Shown piece after piece: positions 44,498-55,548 of a DNA stretch of 64,000 nucleotides. The stretch's first letter is position 1. Every line of letters begins with the position of its first letter. This DNA comes from Bedellia somnulentella (taxonomy: Eukaryota > Arthropoda > Insecta > Lepidoptera > Bedelliidae). The translations under genes and the position numbers were made by a program. The notes beneath the pieces were generated by a model. The model was not told the DNA's origin. It made no database searches and saw only the letters and a program-made list of their open reading frames with translations. The stretch is taken from the NCBI GenBank assembly GCA_963576735.1, contig OY755174.1:6262001-6326000 (forward strand), in the 5' to 3' direction.

Positions 44498-45371
44498 TCG
44501 TTTGCAATAGAATCCAACAATCATGTAAACAAATATGGCGGACTGACATTGACAGCGTATTGTTTATGCCCATAGTGATGTCATAGTGTTCTAATATAAT
44601 TTTAATTAAATTTATTTTTCTTATTATTTTAATTTTAAGTCTTAAAATTAAACTGACTAAATAGATTAAATATATAAGCCATAGACTATAAAATAAAACT
44701 GATTATATATAAAAAAAGTTTTTATTATCATCACTATCAGAAGTGTCGCCGGTGACCGTGATTATAAATGGAACCACTGTGTCATCGCTTGCCGTGTCTA
44801 AAATGTCTAGCCAAATCTTAAAGCAAAACAAAAGTCCAAAATGAGAATGCAATGTCGTAGAAATCGGAAACAGAAAACGGAAACAGAAAACACTAATGCA
44901 CAGCTAACCCACAGAACAGTGAATGACTGTGAATGACAATTCTAACAAAATGGCCACCTGTAAATTTTTAAAAATTAACCATTATTTTTATGGCTTAGGA
45001 TACAATTTCATTTTTCAGTTTCAAAAAAATTATTGTATTCAAATAATGTTAAATTAAAATAATTTATTAAATTAAAAATAAAAGATAACTTCAGATTACT
45101 AACAACACTGACTTTTCAATGACTTATAGAGTTCGATGAGCAAAAATCTAAGATGACAGCTTGTCAAATACTTCGAAATTTTTACGTTGCAAATGTTTTT
45201 ACAAATTTAACTTATAAATACAAGTTAAATCGTGTTGAAGATAATGTGAAAACAATGGTGCGTTCGTTGAAATCAGACTATGTTCATAATTGATCGTCAA
45301 ATGTATGTGATTACGGAGTAATCATGACAATTTGGTTTGTTTACATGATTGTTGGATTCTATTGCAAACGA
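44498..45371. mobile_element. 874-bp TIR element, 36-bp exact ends
   Basis: 44498-44533 and 45336-45371 are exact reverse complements (outer end TCGTTTGCAATAG). The interior has no long frame. A GC-richer segment lies at 44740-44960 with AAACGGAAACAGA repeats. TSD not resolved, superfamily unknown. The first interior bases carry ATGGCGG. Confidence 0.75.
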
Positions 45372-45473
45372 CTTTATGTAAATTACCACCTCTAAATAAT
45401 AACTGCGTGAATTCAGCTTAGGTCTTAGGATCGATCACCAGATCACAGGTTAAACTCACAAATTAAATATGTA

Positions 45474-45730
45474 CTAGCTGACCCGACAGACTTTGTACTG
45501 TCAAAGCTGCTTTTGACATAGCTTAAAAGGCGTTTTTCCGGTACTCTTAGTTCAATCAATTTTATTATTCAATTTTTTTGAGATAAAAATTATCCTATGG
45601 TATAATTTGGGTCATTATCTAGCATTCTGCTAAATTTCAATCATAGACATTATGTACTTGAGGAGCCTTTTTGCCTCAAACACACAAACATCCAAACATC
45701 TAAACCTTCACATTTATAATATTAGTAAGA
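45474..45730 (-). mobile_element. Short Helitron, second family
   Basis: Minus strand starts TCTTACTAATATTATAAATG after an A and ends CTGTCGGGTCAGCTAG before a T, 257 bp. The ACTAGCTGACCCG terminus is a familiar lepidopteran Helitron end. Unlike Hel-C it lacks the TGTC array. Confidence 0.82.
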
Positions 45731-45884
45731 TAATATCCCTGCTTCAAATTATATCACCAGCATCGCTAGTCCGAGCGACCTTAAAACTAGAAAGAGCGTG
45801 GTATATAATAGTCATCTTTTAGGAAGATTTCGGAAGATACAGGGGATGTGGAGAAGTAAAGTCACTAAATTATACTTATAGGTG

Positions 45885-46133
45885 GCTTGTAGTGCCGGCT
45901 TAGAATATCACTACCCCTTTCTCACCACGGGTGTCGTAAGAGGCAACTAAGGTTATTGGGTTTGAATTTTCGGGCGATGCGGTTGGAGAACCATCACCAA
46001 AAACCTTTATTTTACCGCCTTTTCCCCACTCAACTTCCAAAAGTGGCTGAGGAATTTATAATTCCTTGGCTCTGGCTACCCCTTTTAGGGAATTATAGCC
46101 GTGAGTATATGTATGTACTTATGTATGTATGTA
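45885..46133 (+). mobile_element. SIDE-A, full-length
   Basis: Carries the CACGGGTGTCGTAAGAGG head variant, closest to the LINE 5' end wording GTGGGTGTCGTA. Tail GCCGTGAGTATATG(TATG)n interrupted by TACT. The frame at 45956-46186 is a reading of it. Confidence 0.82.
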
Positions 46134-46272
46134 TACTTATAAGTACACATTTGTATGAGTACCTATCTATTTATTATTCCCATTGAGATGGACCGAGCGA
46201 GACTGTTTTACTTATTGTATGGTAAGGGCAAATGTCTGTTTATTTGTCTCACTTTTATTAATTTTCATGCTT

Positions 46273-46355
46273 ACATACATAGACATACGCCATTATTTTC
46301 CATTGGGGTAGTCAAAGACTATTAATTGTCTCTTCGTACAATCGTTGCATTTCTA
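46273..46355 (-). mobile_element. RTE-like LINE 3' fragment
   Basis: Minus-strand tail and TACCCCAATGGAAAAT, with CAATTAATAGTC replacing ATCGATAGTC. Old copy. Confidence 0.5.
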
Positions 46356-46473
46356 AATTACATAAATCAATTGATTTTCAGTATACGATGACGTAAATAT
46401 AATACATAAATACATACATATAATATAATTACTAATTAAGTTTATTTAGTTATTTTATAAAGACAATGCACAA

Positions 46474-46793
46474 CGACGTGATAGCTCAATGGGTAGAACA
46501 CCGGTTAACGTGCAAGCGACTGGTGTTCAAATCCCGGGTCGGGCCTACACCAATTTGTCTTTTTTAAAGACATATGTGTTGTTAATATATCACGGTTGTT
46601 AACGGTGAGGGAAAACATCGTGAGGAGACCCACAAGGCTGAGTTGTACTTAGTCATGTGACAGTGTATTCGTAAAAAACGGCGATAGGCCTGCCCCCTAT
46701 CACGTGAGTACACTGTCACGTGATGTTCAGAAGTATTAGCACCTCTGCCAACCCCTTCGAGGATATTCGACGTGAAAGTTTATGTTTTATGTT
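46474..46793 (+). mobile_element. SINE-B, full-length with best tRNA head
   Basis: A box TAGCTCAATGGG, B box GGTGTTCAAATCC (46522-46534), then GGGCCTACACCAATTTG and the usual body. A ~30-nt piece (the GAACACCAGG segment) is missing between TACACTGTCACGTG and ATGTTCAGAAG. Tail GACGTGAAAGTTTATG. Confidence 0.85.
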
Positions 46794-46894
46794 TTCTTTG
46801 CACAAATCGTGGAAAGTCGTTTGAGAATATAACGATCGCATTTCTTCACAAGGGTTTCGTCGGAGCAGCCTTGGCAGCAGCAATTTTGACTTAT

Positions 46895-47035
46895 TTTAGT
46901 GATTGTTGAGAGATATAGCACGAAATTTATTTACTGGCCAACCTCTTGACCATCTATTCCCCCTTTCAACCTAAAAAAGCGGGTGACCGATCGTTGTTTC
47001 CCAATCTCCTGCTATCCTTTTTTGGTATTAAAGCC
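46895..47035 (+). mobile_element. SIDE-A relic
   Basis: Scattered matches: CCATCTATTCCCCCTTTCAACC, AAAAAGCGGGTGACCG and CTGCTATCCTTTTTTGG. No ends remain. Overlaps a chance frame at 46946-47131. Confidence 0.4.
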
Positions 47036-47269
47036 TTAACAGATAGACAGAATAAATTCATCACAGTCATCGTGAGGCAGGTGCACGCGTCATCGTTCTC
47101 CTACGAAGCCTCGTCACGTCAATGTTCCTAGTTCGATGTTTATGCTAATCGATACTGTACACAACATGAGCTTCCATACTATCAAGAACAAAAGTGTTAG
47201 ATACATTGGAAATACATGTTTTATCTCATTTAATACATTCCATTAATTAACGACTTTCAGAATTTGCAG

Positions 47270-47498
47270 TGTCGGTTAAGTATAATACTAAGCCATTTCT
47301 TTCCATGAGCGTAATACGGGGTGAATAAGAGTATTGAGGCTTTCTAAGTGATATTTGGGAGATGTGGCCAGAGATAGAGATCCATCACAAGCCATCTTTA
47401 ATTTTAGTATCTCCACCCCTTTTAATTTGAAAAGTGATAGAGAAATTTCTAATTCTGAAGTTCTGGCTACCTCTTTCTTTACTTTATGGCTGTGAAAA
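47270..47498 (+). mobile_element. SIDE-A, degenerate full-length
   Basis: CAGTGTCGGTTAAGTATAAT, GAGATCCATCACAAGCC and GTTCTGGCTACCTC are collinear with the consensus, but indels are frequent and the TATG tail is gone. Confidence 0.6.
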
Positions 47499-47907
47499 AC
47501 GCATATATTTTTATAAAGACGTAATTATTTGATATGAAATGTGCAGACCGGAGCAGTTGCTCTGGGAAGAGAACAATGGAGATCCATAGTTCCTTCAATT
47601 TGAACCATTTTAGTCTGTATTTGGTTTTGTGGTTGACAACTGTCTCTGAGGTACAATGGTAAGAGACGCCTCGGTTTCGACTAACGGGGGTAGGGTCTAA
47701 AGTTCAATTAATGCGATTTAACCCAGTTCGGCCAGGATTTAGCAGATGGAACACTCGATATAGCATAAATCTATACAATTTGGCACGTTATATAAATAGG
47801 TCCTGGCTACTATTCACAGCCATAGTAGTTTATGTTTGCCAATCCGAAAAAAACTATGGCCCGAACACCCTATCCAGGGTCCAGGGTGGGCTCGAGCCCC
47901 TGCGTGC
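47499..47907. other. No gene called
   Basis: The frame at 47711-47932 shows no domain. A direct repeat CCAGGGTCCAGGGT lies near 47873. Confidence 0.35.
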
Positions 47908-47970
47908 CCAAAAGTGGCTGAGTAACAGCTGATTCAAAAGCTCGGGCTTCCCGTTTTACGATTTTAATTT
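47908..47970 (+). mobile_element. SIDE-A scrap
   Basis: GCCCAAAAGTGGCTGAG and AAAGCTCGGGCTTCCCG only. Confidence 0.4.
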
Positions 47971-48043
47971 CCTAGTACGGTATAATCATAGTATTTCATT
48001 TTTGTTGTAATATGATATTACTTCGTCACATTTTTGGTCATTC

Positions 48044-48190
48044 GGTGTTCAGAGCTCCCACCTTTTACTTGGACAGTGCATTCACATGATTGGTGGCAGG
48101 CCTACTGCCGCTTTGTACAAATACACTGTTATATACAAATCTGCCATGTGGGATTCTCCACGGTATTTTACCTCACCGTAGATAAATTAA
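48044..48190 (-). mobile_element. SINE-B, partial
   Basis: Minus-strand middle part: GGGAGCTCTGAACACC, GGCCTGCCACCAATCATG and CGGTGAGGTAAAATACCG. Both ends lost. Confidence 0.65.
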
Positions 48191-48379
48191 CAACCTTAAA
48201 TAATTAACCACTTTACTTTATAGAATATACATTGGTGAACACGTCTCCGGCATGAGCAGGAGTGGATCTCCCACTGAAATATTACGATTGATGTTTAGAT
48301 TATATGAGCAAAATTATACATCACTTTAACATAACCCATGCAACCGTTTACTTCTCTCAACGTCAGCCACTTCTCTACT

Positions 48380-48545
48380 GAACAGTACCCACGTACAAAG
48401 CTCCCGAGCTGCGCGAGCGCATCCTGTCGGCGTTGTTTGGTAAACAGTGCCTGCCGCCGCCGCCGCCGCCGCCGCCGTGGACTGCGCGACCTCGAACTCT
48501 GGCCACGTGCGCCACAGTTATGTTACGGGAGCTTTTATGTACTTT
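48380..48545. other. CpG-rich island with (CCG)8
   Basis: Unusually GC-rich for the window, with CCG x8 at 48454-48477 and CCACGTGCGCC (E-box). Open frames exist on both strands: plus 48338-48565, with a run of Arg codons, and a minus frame giving an S/R-rich stretch then ALFTKQRRQDALAQLG. Neither shows a known domain. Could be a promoter or 5' exon. Confidence 0.35.
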
Positions 48546-48639
48546 GTGCTATAAGCACAATTTAGACAGTATCGTAAAATTTGCTGGAGAGAAATGATTG
48601 ATGCAAATAGGTTGAAGGAAAAAGCTAGAAAGAGGGGAA

Positions 48640-48838
48640 ATACTCACGCAGTTCCCATTGAGGTAGAGAGAGACTATCGATCGCCAATTTGTTGTACAAT
48701 CCTGAAACTCTCTAGATCTTGATTTATGTTCATCTTCATTTTCATACATGCCCTTATCGGATGCTTGCCTGTTTAAGTACATTCACCGTTTGATCTACAT
48801 GTGTCACCCGTGGTCATCCTCTACTGACATAGGGTCGT
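48640..48838 (-). mobile_element. RTE-like LINE 3' fragment, diverged
   Basis: Minus strand: CTCAATGGGAACTGCG, GATCGATAGTCTCTC and CATGTAGATCAAACGG. It extends about 200 bp into the coding region without the TATG tail. The frame at 48549-48782 is a broken remnant of the LINE C-terminus. Confidence 0.6.
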
Positions 48839-49161
48839 ATCTACATTAGGTCTATATATGTCTATTATAAATTTATTTTCCTCAATTCTCTTTCTATGTT
48901 CTCAAATAACCTTAACTGCCTATATTATTTATTATATCATATTTCACTACACAAGGTTCACTATTATACATCTTATAATAAGACGACGATGACGATTAAT
49001 AACAAAACATGAGGAAAATAATATTATATATGGACGTTTATTTCATTTTCCGTTTACCAATCCCAACCTATCAAAATATTTGGGTTAATACATGGTTAAT
49101 TCTATATGTGTCTAACACGACACTGCAAAATATATAGTATTCTAAGTACTACTATTATCAA
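48839..49161. other. No recognised feature
   Basis: AT-rich spacer. Confidence 0.4.
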
Positions 49162-49412
49162 GCTGTGTAGCGCTGGCTTGGAATAGCGCTACCCCATTTC
49201 TACCGGTGGGTGTACGTAAGAGGCGACTAACGGTATTGGGGCTTTTGAGGGAACATTGGGCGATGCGGTTGGAGACCCATCACCAACAACCTTTATTATA
49301 CCATCTTTTCCCCACTCAACTTTCCAAAAGTAGCTGAGGAATTTCTAATTCCTTAGCTCTGGCTATCCCTTCTAGGGAATTATAGCCGTGAGTATATGTA
49401 TGTATGTATGTA
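49162..49412 (+). mobile_element. SIDE-A, full-length
   Basis: Near consensus, with two head changes (GTGTAGCGCTGGCTTGG) and GAGGGAACATTGGG in the middle. Tail TATG x4. Confidence 0.83.
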
Positions 49413-50399
49413 CTATTATCAACCTAAAATATATTAAGCTCTGAAAGTTCCAAAACCATCCAACCACTAAACTACTAATCATAGTAAAATAAGACGGTTT
49501 GTTTTTTATTTATTTGACTGGCATAAGAGTATCCATTGATTTGCTTTTAATAGCCCAAAAGATGATAGATGTACGGCATCTTATTTTATTACTTAGTGTC
49601 ATCATTCCTATCTTTTGTGTGTTGAGAACTTTGGCCACCCACGACTTGAGCTTTTTGTGTGGGGAGTGTAGGATACGCGTCAGTAGGAAGGAATGCATTA
49701 TTGTTGAGGTAGACATAATATTTTTATTGTTATATTCGAAAAATTAATATTTATTGTTGTATATTTAATAACATTCTCTATATATTCATAAAAGATCAAA
49801 AAGTAAATGCATGCTTACAATATTTTCCGACGACGATGTTAACAAAAAGAAACTTCAGAAAGAGCTTAAAAAACTGAAAGGTACTTAACTTAGGAATGGT
49901 CAGTTTTTAGATAGTTACGATAGGTGAAAGACAACGTAGGTGTGAAGTTTTTATTAAAAAATAATAAAAAACAAGAAATCATTCAATGATTTCGTTAATA
50001 ATTCCAGTTTAGCCATTATAAATCTATTTATAATGTAGAGTGCTATCATGAGATTTTATTTTAAAGTTTAATATAGTTTTTTATTCAAAAATAACATGAA
50101 TTTGTTTTTCAAACTTTTAGTTGCAAGATAAAAAACCGTTTGGGGTCGTTTTTGGACTAGTGGTTAGGCAAACGTATTCACGAAAACAATGGTCACCTTA
50201 TAGCTCCACCATTGAATCCTTTATTTATAATTCAAGGACTCGTCATTACTCATCAAATTAGATTATACTTGGTAAGTATTGTTTTAATTTATTGATTGCT
50301 TCCTATTCCATCCTTCCGGTTCCATCATGATAAAATAGAAAAAAAATGTTTGGCACGCCATTTACAAATACCTATAATAATAGTAGTACAGCAGGCTGT
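49413..50399. other. No gene called; possible SINE head near 50150
   Basis: The 49499-49747 and 49510-49716 frames oppose each other and have no motif. At 50153, TGGACTAGTGGTTAGG resembles a tRNA A box, but no matching B box was found. Confidence 0.35.
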
Positions 50400-50538
50400 C
50401 GCCCGATTTCTGAATTGAGTATTCAAGTTGAGAACGACTTAAGTATCGTTTTGTCTCATTCAGTAGTTAAGATTTCAATGCCATCAGAACGATACTTAAG
50501 TTGTTCCAAGCTGGAATACTCAATTGAGAAATCGGTCG
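50400..50538. mobile_element. Palindromic MITE-F, copy 3
   Basis: 139 bp with ends CGCCCGATTTCTGAATTG / CAATTGAGAAATCGGTCG. The TTA duplication is not conserved on the left (TGT), so the flanks have mutated. The frame at 50346-50561 is a reading of this element. Confidence 0.75.
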
Positions 50539-51214
50539 TTAGGAAAGTAAATAAATGTTGACGTGCAAGATTCAAACCAAAGGAACTAGTAAGGGTGATG
50601 CGTATTAGTCATTTTATTAAAATGTTACGTAGTATATAAAATTTTAAAGGACATTAAACTGGCAAGAGGGTTTGGTGAACCCCAAATAATCAAATCTTTG
50701 TTAAGAAAAAGCGTACAATTTTGTAAAGTGATAGTGATATCTGTGACTCACATCCGGTGAAGCTGAGTTGATAACATTTGTAAATATATCGCGGAAATGA
50801 TATCAGTAATGACTTGTTTATTTTTATCTTTATATATATGGTTTGACTTTCTCTGACCTTTGCTAATTCAAAAAATTGTAATTGTAAAAGTTAGGAAGTA
50901 GTTAAAAAGACGAACATCCGAATTGTGAATATTTAAAGGTATCCATGAAAATATGCTTGGTGCATAGGTCCGTAGCGTTACACAACGGCTGACTGAAAAT
51001 CAGTTTTAAAGGTTATGCTTTTAAAAAATGCCCAGACCGAGACAGACACCTTTTCTTGCCTGACTTTATAATGTCTATATTTGTTTTAGTTTTTTTTATT
51101 GATTATGTTCTTTGTTAACTAATATAAAGTTATTTTTGTTTAGTTAATCTTTTATGTATAAACTGCACCATATTGTTCCCTGAAGCAATGAATAAATAAT
51201 TTCTTTCTTTCTTT
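50539..51214. other. No recognised feature
   Basis: AT-rich. Ends in a (TTTC)n run at 51202-51215. Confidence 0.4.
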
Positions 51215-51556
51215 CAAAATATTGATGAACGTAAATAATATAGCCGAGATCGTACAGAATAGCGCAAAAATTGTCTCAGCCAAATCAGACAAATCTCTTT
51301 TGCTTCTGTCACATTCATCATTCTTTTCATACATGCTCTTTTGTTCTTTTCACTACGGACTTTTCTTTTTTCTCTCTTTTTTTGCCTTCGTAAGAACGTT
51401 TTCGATTTGGTTTTCAAACGGATTACGCGGCCGTCCTCTACTAACAACACCAGCCAGATTGCCTCTATATATCTCTTCTGCCACTTTCCTTTCATCCATC
51501 CTCTCTATGTGCCCTAGCCACCTTAACATTATTTTCTCAATCTTGCACAGGACGTC
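51215..51556 (-). pseudogene. Diverged RTE-like LINE C-terminal relic
   Basis: Minus strand reads RGRPRNPFENQIENVLTK-like, KNKRACMKRMMNVTEAKEIC and an upstream GHIERMD-like block. Two open pieces (51152-51334 and 51214-51495) are one broken C-terminus. Very A-rich linker. Confidence 0.6.
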
Positions 51557-51689
51557 ATGTTTAAAAGAAAAAATGTGTTAAAATTTTATTTACTCGAGGA
51601 CGTCTGAACACAAGTGGGTAAAATATATTTTCAGCCTATGTTGATGGTACTGTTAGTTAAGGGCCCATCACGAGGAACATATTCAAGTC

Positions 51690-51785
51690 AAACAGAGAAT
51701 GTATATGAAGTTCGAGATATTTAGCAGGATCGAATATAGGGGCGGTAGATAGTGTTTGCCTATCCCAATGGGACTTAATAACATG
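51690..51785 (+). mobile_element. RTE-like LINE 3' fragment
   Basis: GCAGGATCGAATATAGG, GCGGTAGATAGTGTTTGCC and TATCCCAATGGGACTTAA in plus orientation. The tail has been replaced. Confidence 0.5.
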
Positions 51786-52011
51786 ACGTTATGTGTGTTA
51801 CCATTAGTGTGCCAAAAGGTAATCGTATCTCTGTTTTATACGGATAAGTACAAGTCAAGGCTTGTGGGTGATGTCAATTTCAAATCTCCGAAATAAAGGA
51901 AGTGATACAAACAAAATGATAGCTTTTCTTCAATGTCAATAACCGATTATTGGACATTGCACTTTTGTGACCCCTTTAGCAGTCTGTATACAAACTTATA
52001 TATAGAATTGG

Positions 52012-52246
52012 CGCGTAGTGCTGGCTTATAATGTCACTACCCCTTTCTACACCCGGGTGGGGTGTCGTAAGAGGCGACTAAGGGTATGAAGATTTTTTAA
52101 AGTAGTTTTTGTGCGATGCGGTTGGCGACTCATCATCAATGACACTTTATTTCTACCATCTTGTCCCATATCAACGTCCAAATGTGGCTGAGGAGTTTCT
52201 AGCTCTGAAGCTCTGACTACCACATTTTAGGATTTAAATCTATTAA
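52012..52246 (+). mobile_element. SIDE-A, second subfamily
   Basis: Shares TGTCACTACCCCTTTCTAC, TCTACCATCTTGTCCC and AAATGTGGCTGAGGAG with 30046-30272. The tail is lost after CACATTTTAGG. Confidence 0.75.
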
Positions 52247-53491
52247 GCTGGTTAACTAAAAACGATGTTTTTAGGAATCTCAAATTACACAGAAACACTC
52301 ACATACACACACTCACACTCTCTCTTACACACAAACACACAAATGCTGAGGTATAGAAAATTCTTAAATATCGCTTTAGTAAATGAATTAATTTGTCAGC
52401 TATTTTTTTTTTATTTATTCTTTTTTTTTTTTTTTTATAGTTAATTTCTTTTGCATTTTCTTTTTATTTATTTTTTCGCTGTGTTCTAAATAAGGAATTA
52501 ATATTTAAATTTTCTTAGTATTGTGTAAGAATAATATGTGAAAATAAATATGTGATGTAGTTGTCCGTTTGCGATACAGGCTGAGCCTAGTGCAAAGGAC
52601 AAGGTCAATTATTGTTCAAAACATTCTTGAAAATTAATAAATATTTTTATCTTTATCTTTTTTATCTTTTAAATGAATAAATAGAATAAAACAATAGAGT
52701 AGAAGCTTTACTTTCGTCTTTTATATTGTGTTGCTGACGCAACGTTTACACCTGCCAAGTCCAGCGCAAAGTGAACACTGCCGTACCAACCTACACTGGA
52801 ACCATTAAGCCACATTTTCAGGCCCCCGTTTAAGAACCTTTGAATAAGACCAGAACGCAGAAATTCGTCATCTAGTAAACTAAAATCACATTATTTACAA
52901 TTACAAGTCTGTTTTTGGTTCTGAAGATGGCGAGAGCAAAGTATAGGTTTCAATTCGACCAAAATTAATACACCCTTTTTTATTTTGGTGAAAATAACAG
53001 ATATAATGTCGAAGGTCAACAATTTAAAGTTTTGTAAATTAATACTTATTATTTTGAAAGAAATGAAATTGAAATTTATTCATCACATACATGTTTATAT
53101 GTGTGATCTAGAGTGACTTTCACAAAATTTTGCTTTAATTTAAATGTAAAATGAAGCAGTCAAAATTACGCCAAATGCAAATATATAAACTGATTGACAT
53201 CATTGATTTATGACTTTTTGTTTAATGGTTGTGAAACTTATTTGCATCATCAAAGTTTCGAGCCAATGTAATCTGAGGTCGTAATCACATAGTATGTTTA
53301 AATAACATTTGTCTTCAAAACAGAAAATAACTTCCTTAAAGTGCATTTTACACTTTCTTAAACATTTAATTTCAATGGTTGGTTTAGATAGTCATGACAT
53401 GAATGATCACAGCATCCTGTCATAGACTAGAATAGAAAACTCTTTATTGTACATCACAGATAGAAACATTTTATACATATTATTTATTAAT
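52247..53491. other. Low-complexity run and unassigned DNA
   Basis: 52288-52345 is a CACACT/ACACAC-rich microsatellite and 52400-52440 a T-rich tract. The remainder has no gene. Confidence 0.45.
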
Positions 53492-53686
53492 TATCAAGGT
53501 TGTTAACGGTGAGGGAAAACATCGTGAGGAAACCCACATGGCTGAGTTTTACTTAGTCATGTGACAGTGTATTTGTACAAAACGGCGACAGGCCTGCCCC
53601 CTATCACCTGATGTTCAGAAGTATTAGTACCTCTGCCAACCCCTTCGGGGATATTCGGCGTGAACGTATATGTATATGTATGTATT
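53492..53686 (+). mobile_element. SINE-B, 5'-truncated
   Basis: Starts at ATCAAGGTTGTTAACGG. Clean body and tail GGCGTGAACGTATATGTATATG, very like the LINE tail. The GAACACCAGG segment is missing. Confidence 0.8.
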
Positions 53687-54911
53687 TATTAACTAGAAGT
53701 ACAATCGGCGGTCTTATTGCTTAAAGCAATCTCTTCAAGACAACCTTTGAATGGTGAGATCAGTACGTTAATAAAAACAGTAGGTAGTAATAGGTAAATG
53801 TAAAATGATGCACCGTGACTACATGTATCGAGTAAAGCATATGATTTTTTTTCGAAAGGGAAAAATTTAACCCATTTTTGAATTTCGATACATTAACTTT
53901 CAGAGACTACGTAAGATTCATTTAAAATTGATCAATATAACGAGCTACATGCACATTTCTTTATACGACTATACGAGTATTCTATCAGAGTGCTTCTTCC
54001 AAACGTCCACTTGTCACTATGTAATAAATCTTTCGTTGCTTCGAGTAAAAAGCGATACTTTTAGAGTAACATTTTTCATAGTTTACATCCCGTAACCGAC
54101 AGATGAGAGTTGGATAAATTCATATTAATTTGTAATACAAATGACAGGGTGACTAATAAGGAATATTAATAAATCTTTGATAGATGTCTCATTAACATTT
54201 CTAAGTGGATTAAATTTGTGGTGTCGTTAAATTTGAGAATAACGTGTATTTGTTGATGTTGTTTAGTTTTATTTATCTATTCGAAAACTAATGTTCGTGG
54301 CTGCTATCCGAATAAAAAGAAAGCAGTACATAGGAATAATAAAGCTCTCACCTATTTTCGAAGGGAAAAATATAGAGGAATATAGTTTGTGCTAAAATTG
54401 CAACCACATCGCCTACCTGTAATTTCTTAATGAGTTTTGTAGTCGACTCTCCATAATAAGATGTGTTATTTTGTTTCTTTCATTTAAAATTTTATTTAAA
54501 GCACATCAAAAGAAATGTTTATTTATTAGTAGTTAAGTGTTACAATCGGTCTGACATCAATACTTTTCTATATTGTGATATGACGCACATACACATATAA
54601 TGTAACACGAGCTCACGGTAAATGATGTTTCTTCAAAACTCATTTACCAAAGTGCAGTTATAATGTAATTAATTATGTTAAAAGTGTATTAGACTAATAT
54701 AAATAAAAATGTCTAAACGGACCGTTCCAATTGGAGATGCGGTCGATTCATTTCACTTTTAACTAAAAACCTCTTATGAAATTATACGCTCAGCATGAAC
54801 TGTCCAATATATCTTTATTTATCTATAGTTTTTTTAAATATATCATTCATATTAATTTACTATTGTTTTTAGTTGGTTTATTTAAAATTAGCTGTGTATT
54901 TAATTAAATAA
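53687..54911. other. No recognised feature
   Basis: 1.2 kb, AT-rich. Confidence 0.45.
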
Positions 54912-55160
54912 GCTGTGTAGTGTCGGCTTAGAATAGCACTACCCCATTTCTTCCGGTGGGTGTACGTAAGAGGCAACTAACGGTATTGGGGCTTTTTAAG
55001 GGATTTTTGGGTTATGCGGTTGGAGACCCATCACCAACAACCTTTGTACTACCATCTTTTCCCCACTCAATTTCCAAAAGAGGCTGAGGAATTTATTATT
55101 TCTCAGCTCTGGCTACCCCTTTAAGGGATTTATAGCCGTGAGTATATGTATGTATGTGTG
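54912..55160 (+). mobile_element. SIDE-A, full-length, near consensus
   Basis: Differs at a few sites (GGTTATGCGG, AAGAGGCTGAGG). Tail GCCGTGAGTATATG(TATG)3. Confidence 0.83.
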
Positions 55161-55200
55161 CATATTAACTTACTATTGGTATTAGTTGGTTTATTTAAAA

Positions 55201-55510
55201 TTACTTAGTGGGTAAAAGTTACGCTCATCGTGCAGATGATGAGGGTTCAAATCCCGGAAAGGGCCTACACCAATTAGTTTTTTCCAAAGTTATATGTGTG
55301 GTGGTTAATTTATCATGGTTGTTACCGGTGAGAAATAACATCGTGAGGAAACCGACATGGCTGAGATGAACTTACTTATCGTATCACGTGAGTACGCTGT
55401 ACAAGAAAAACACACCAGGCGACAATTTCACGTAATTTTCAGAAATATTAGTACCTCTGCCAACCCCTTCGGGAATATTCGGTGAAAAAGTTTGAATTGA
55501 ACGTTTGAGT
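55201..55510 (+). mobile_element. SINE-B, nearly full-length
   Basis: tRNA-like head CTTAGTGGGTAAAAG with B box GGGTTCAAATCCCG. The body has several indels and a GGTGAAAAAGTTTG tail. Lies directly upstream of the LINE 3' end. Confidence 0.75.
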
Positions 55511-55548
55511 TTGTTTAAATTAATACATACATACATATTCTCACGCCG

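Noticed and set aside
55517..55525. Alternative: LINE 5' end at 59125 belongs to an older SIDE-A copy
   Set aside because: Flanking AAATT(T)AATA on both sides of 55526-59125 supports a single insertion, and no SIDE-A tail is found next to it. Kept as an open alternative in the findings.
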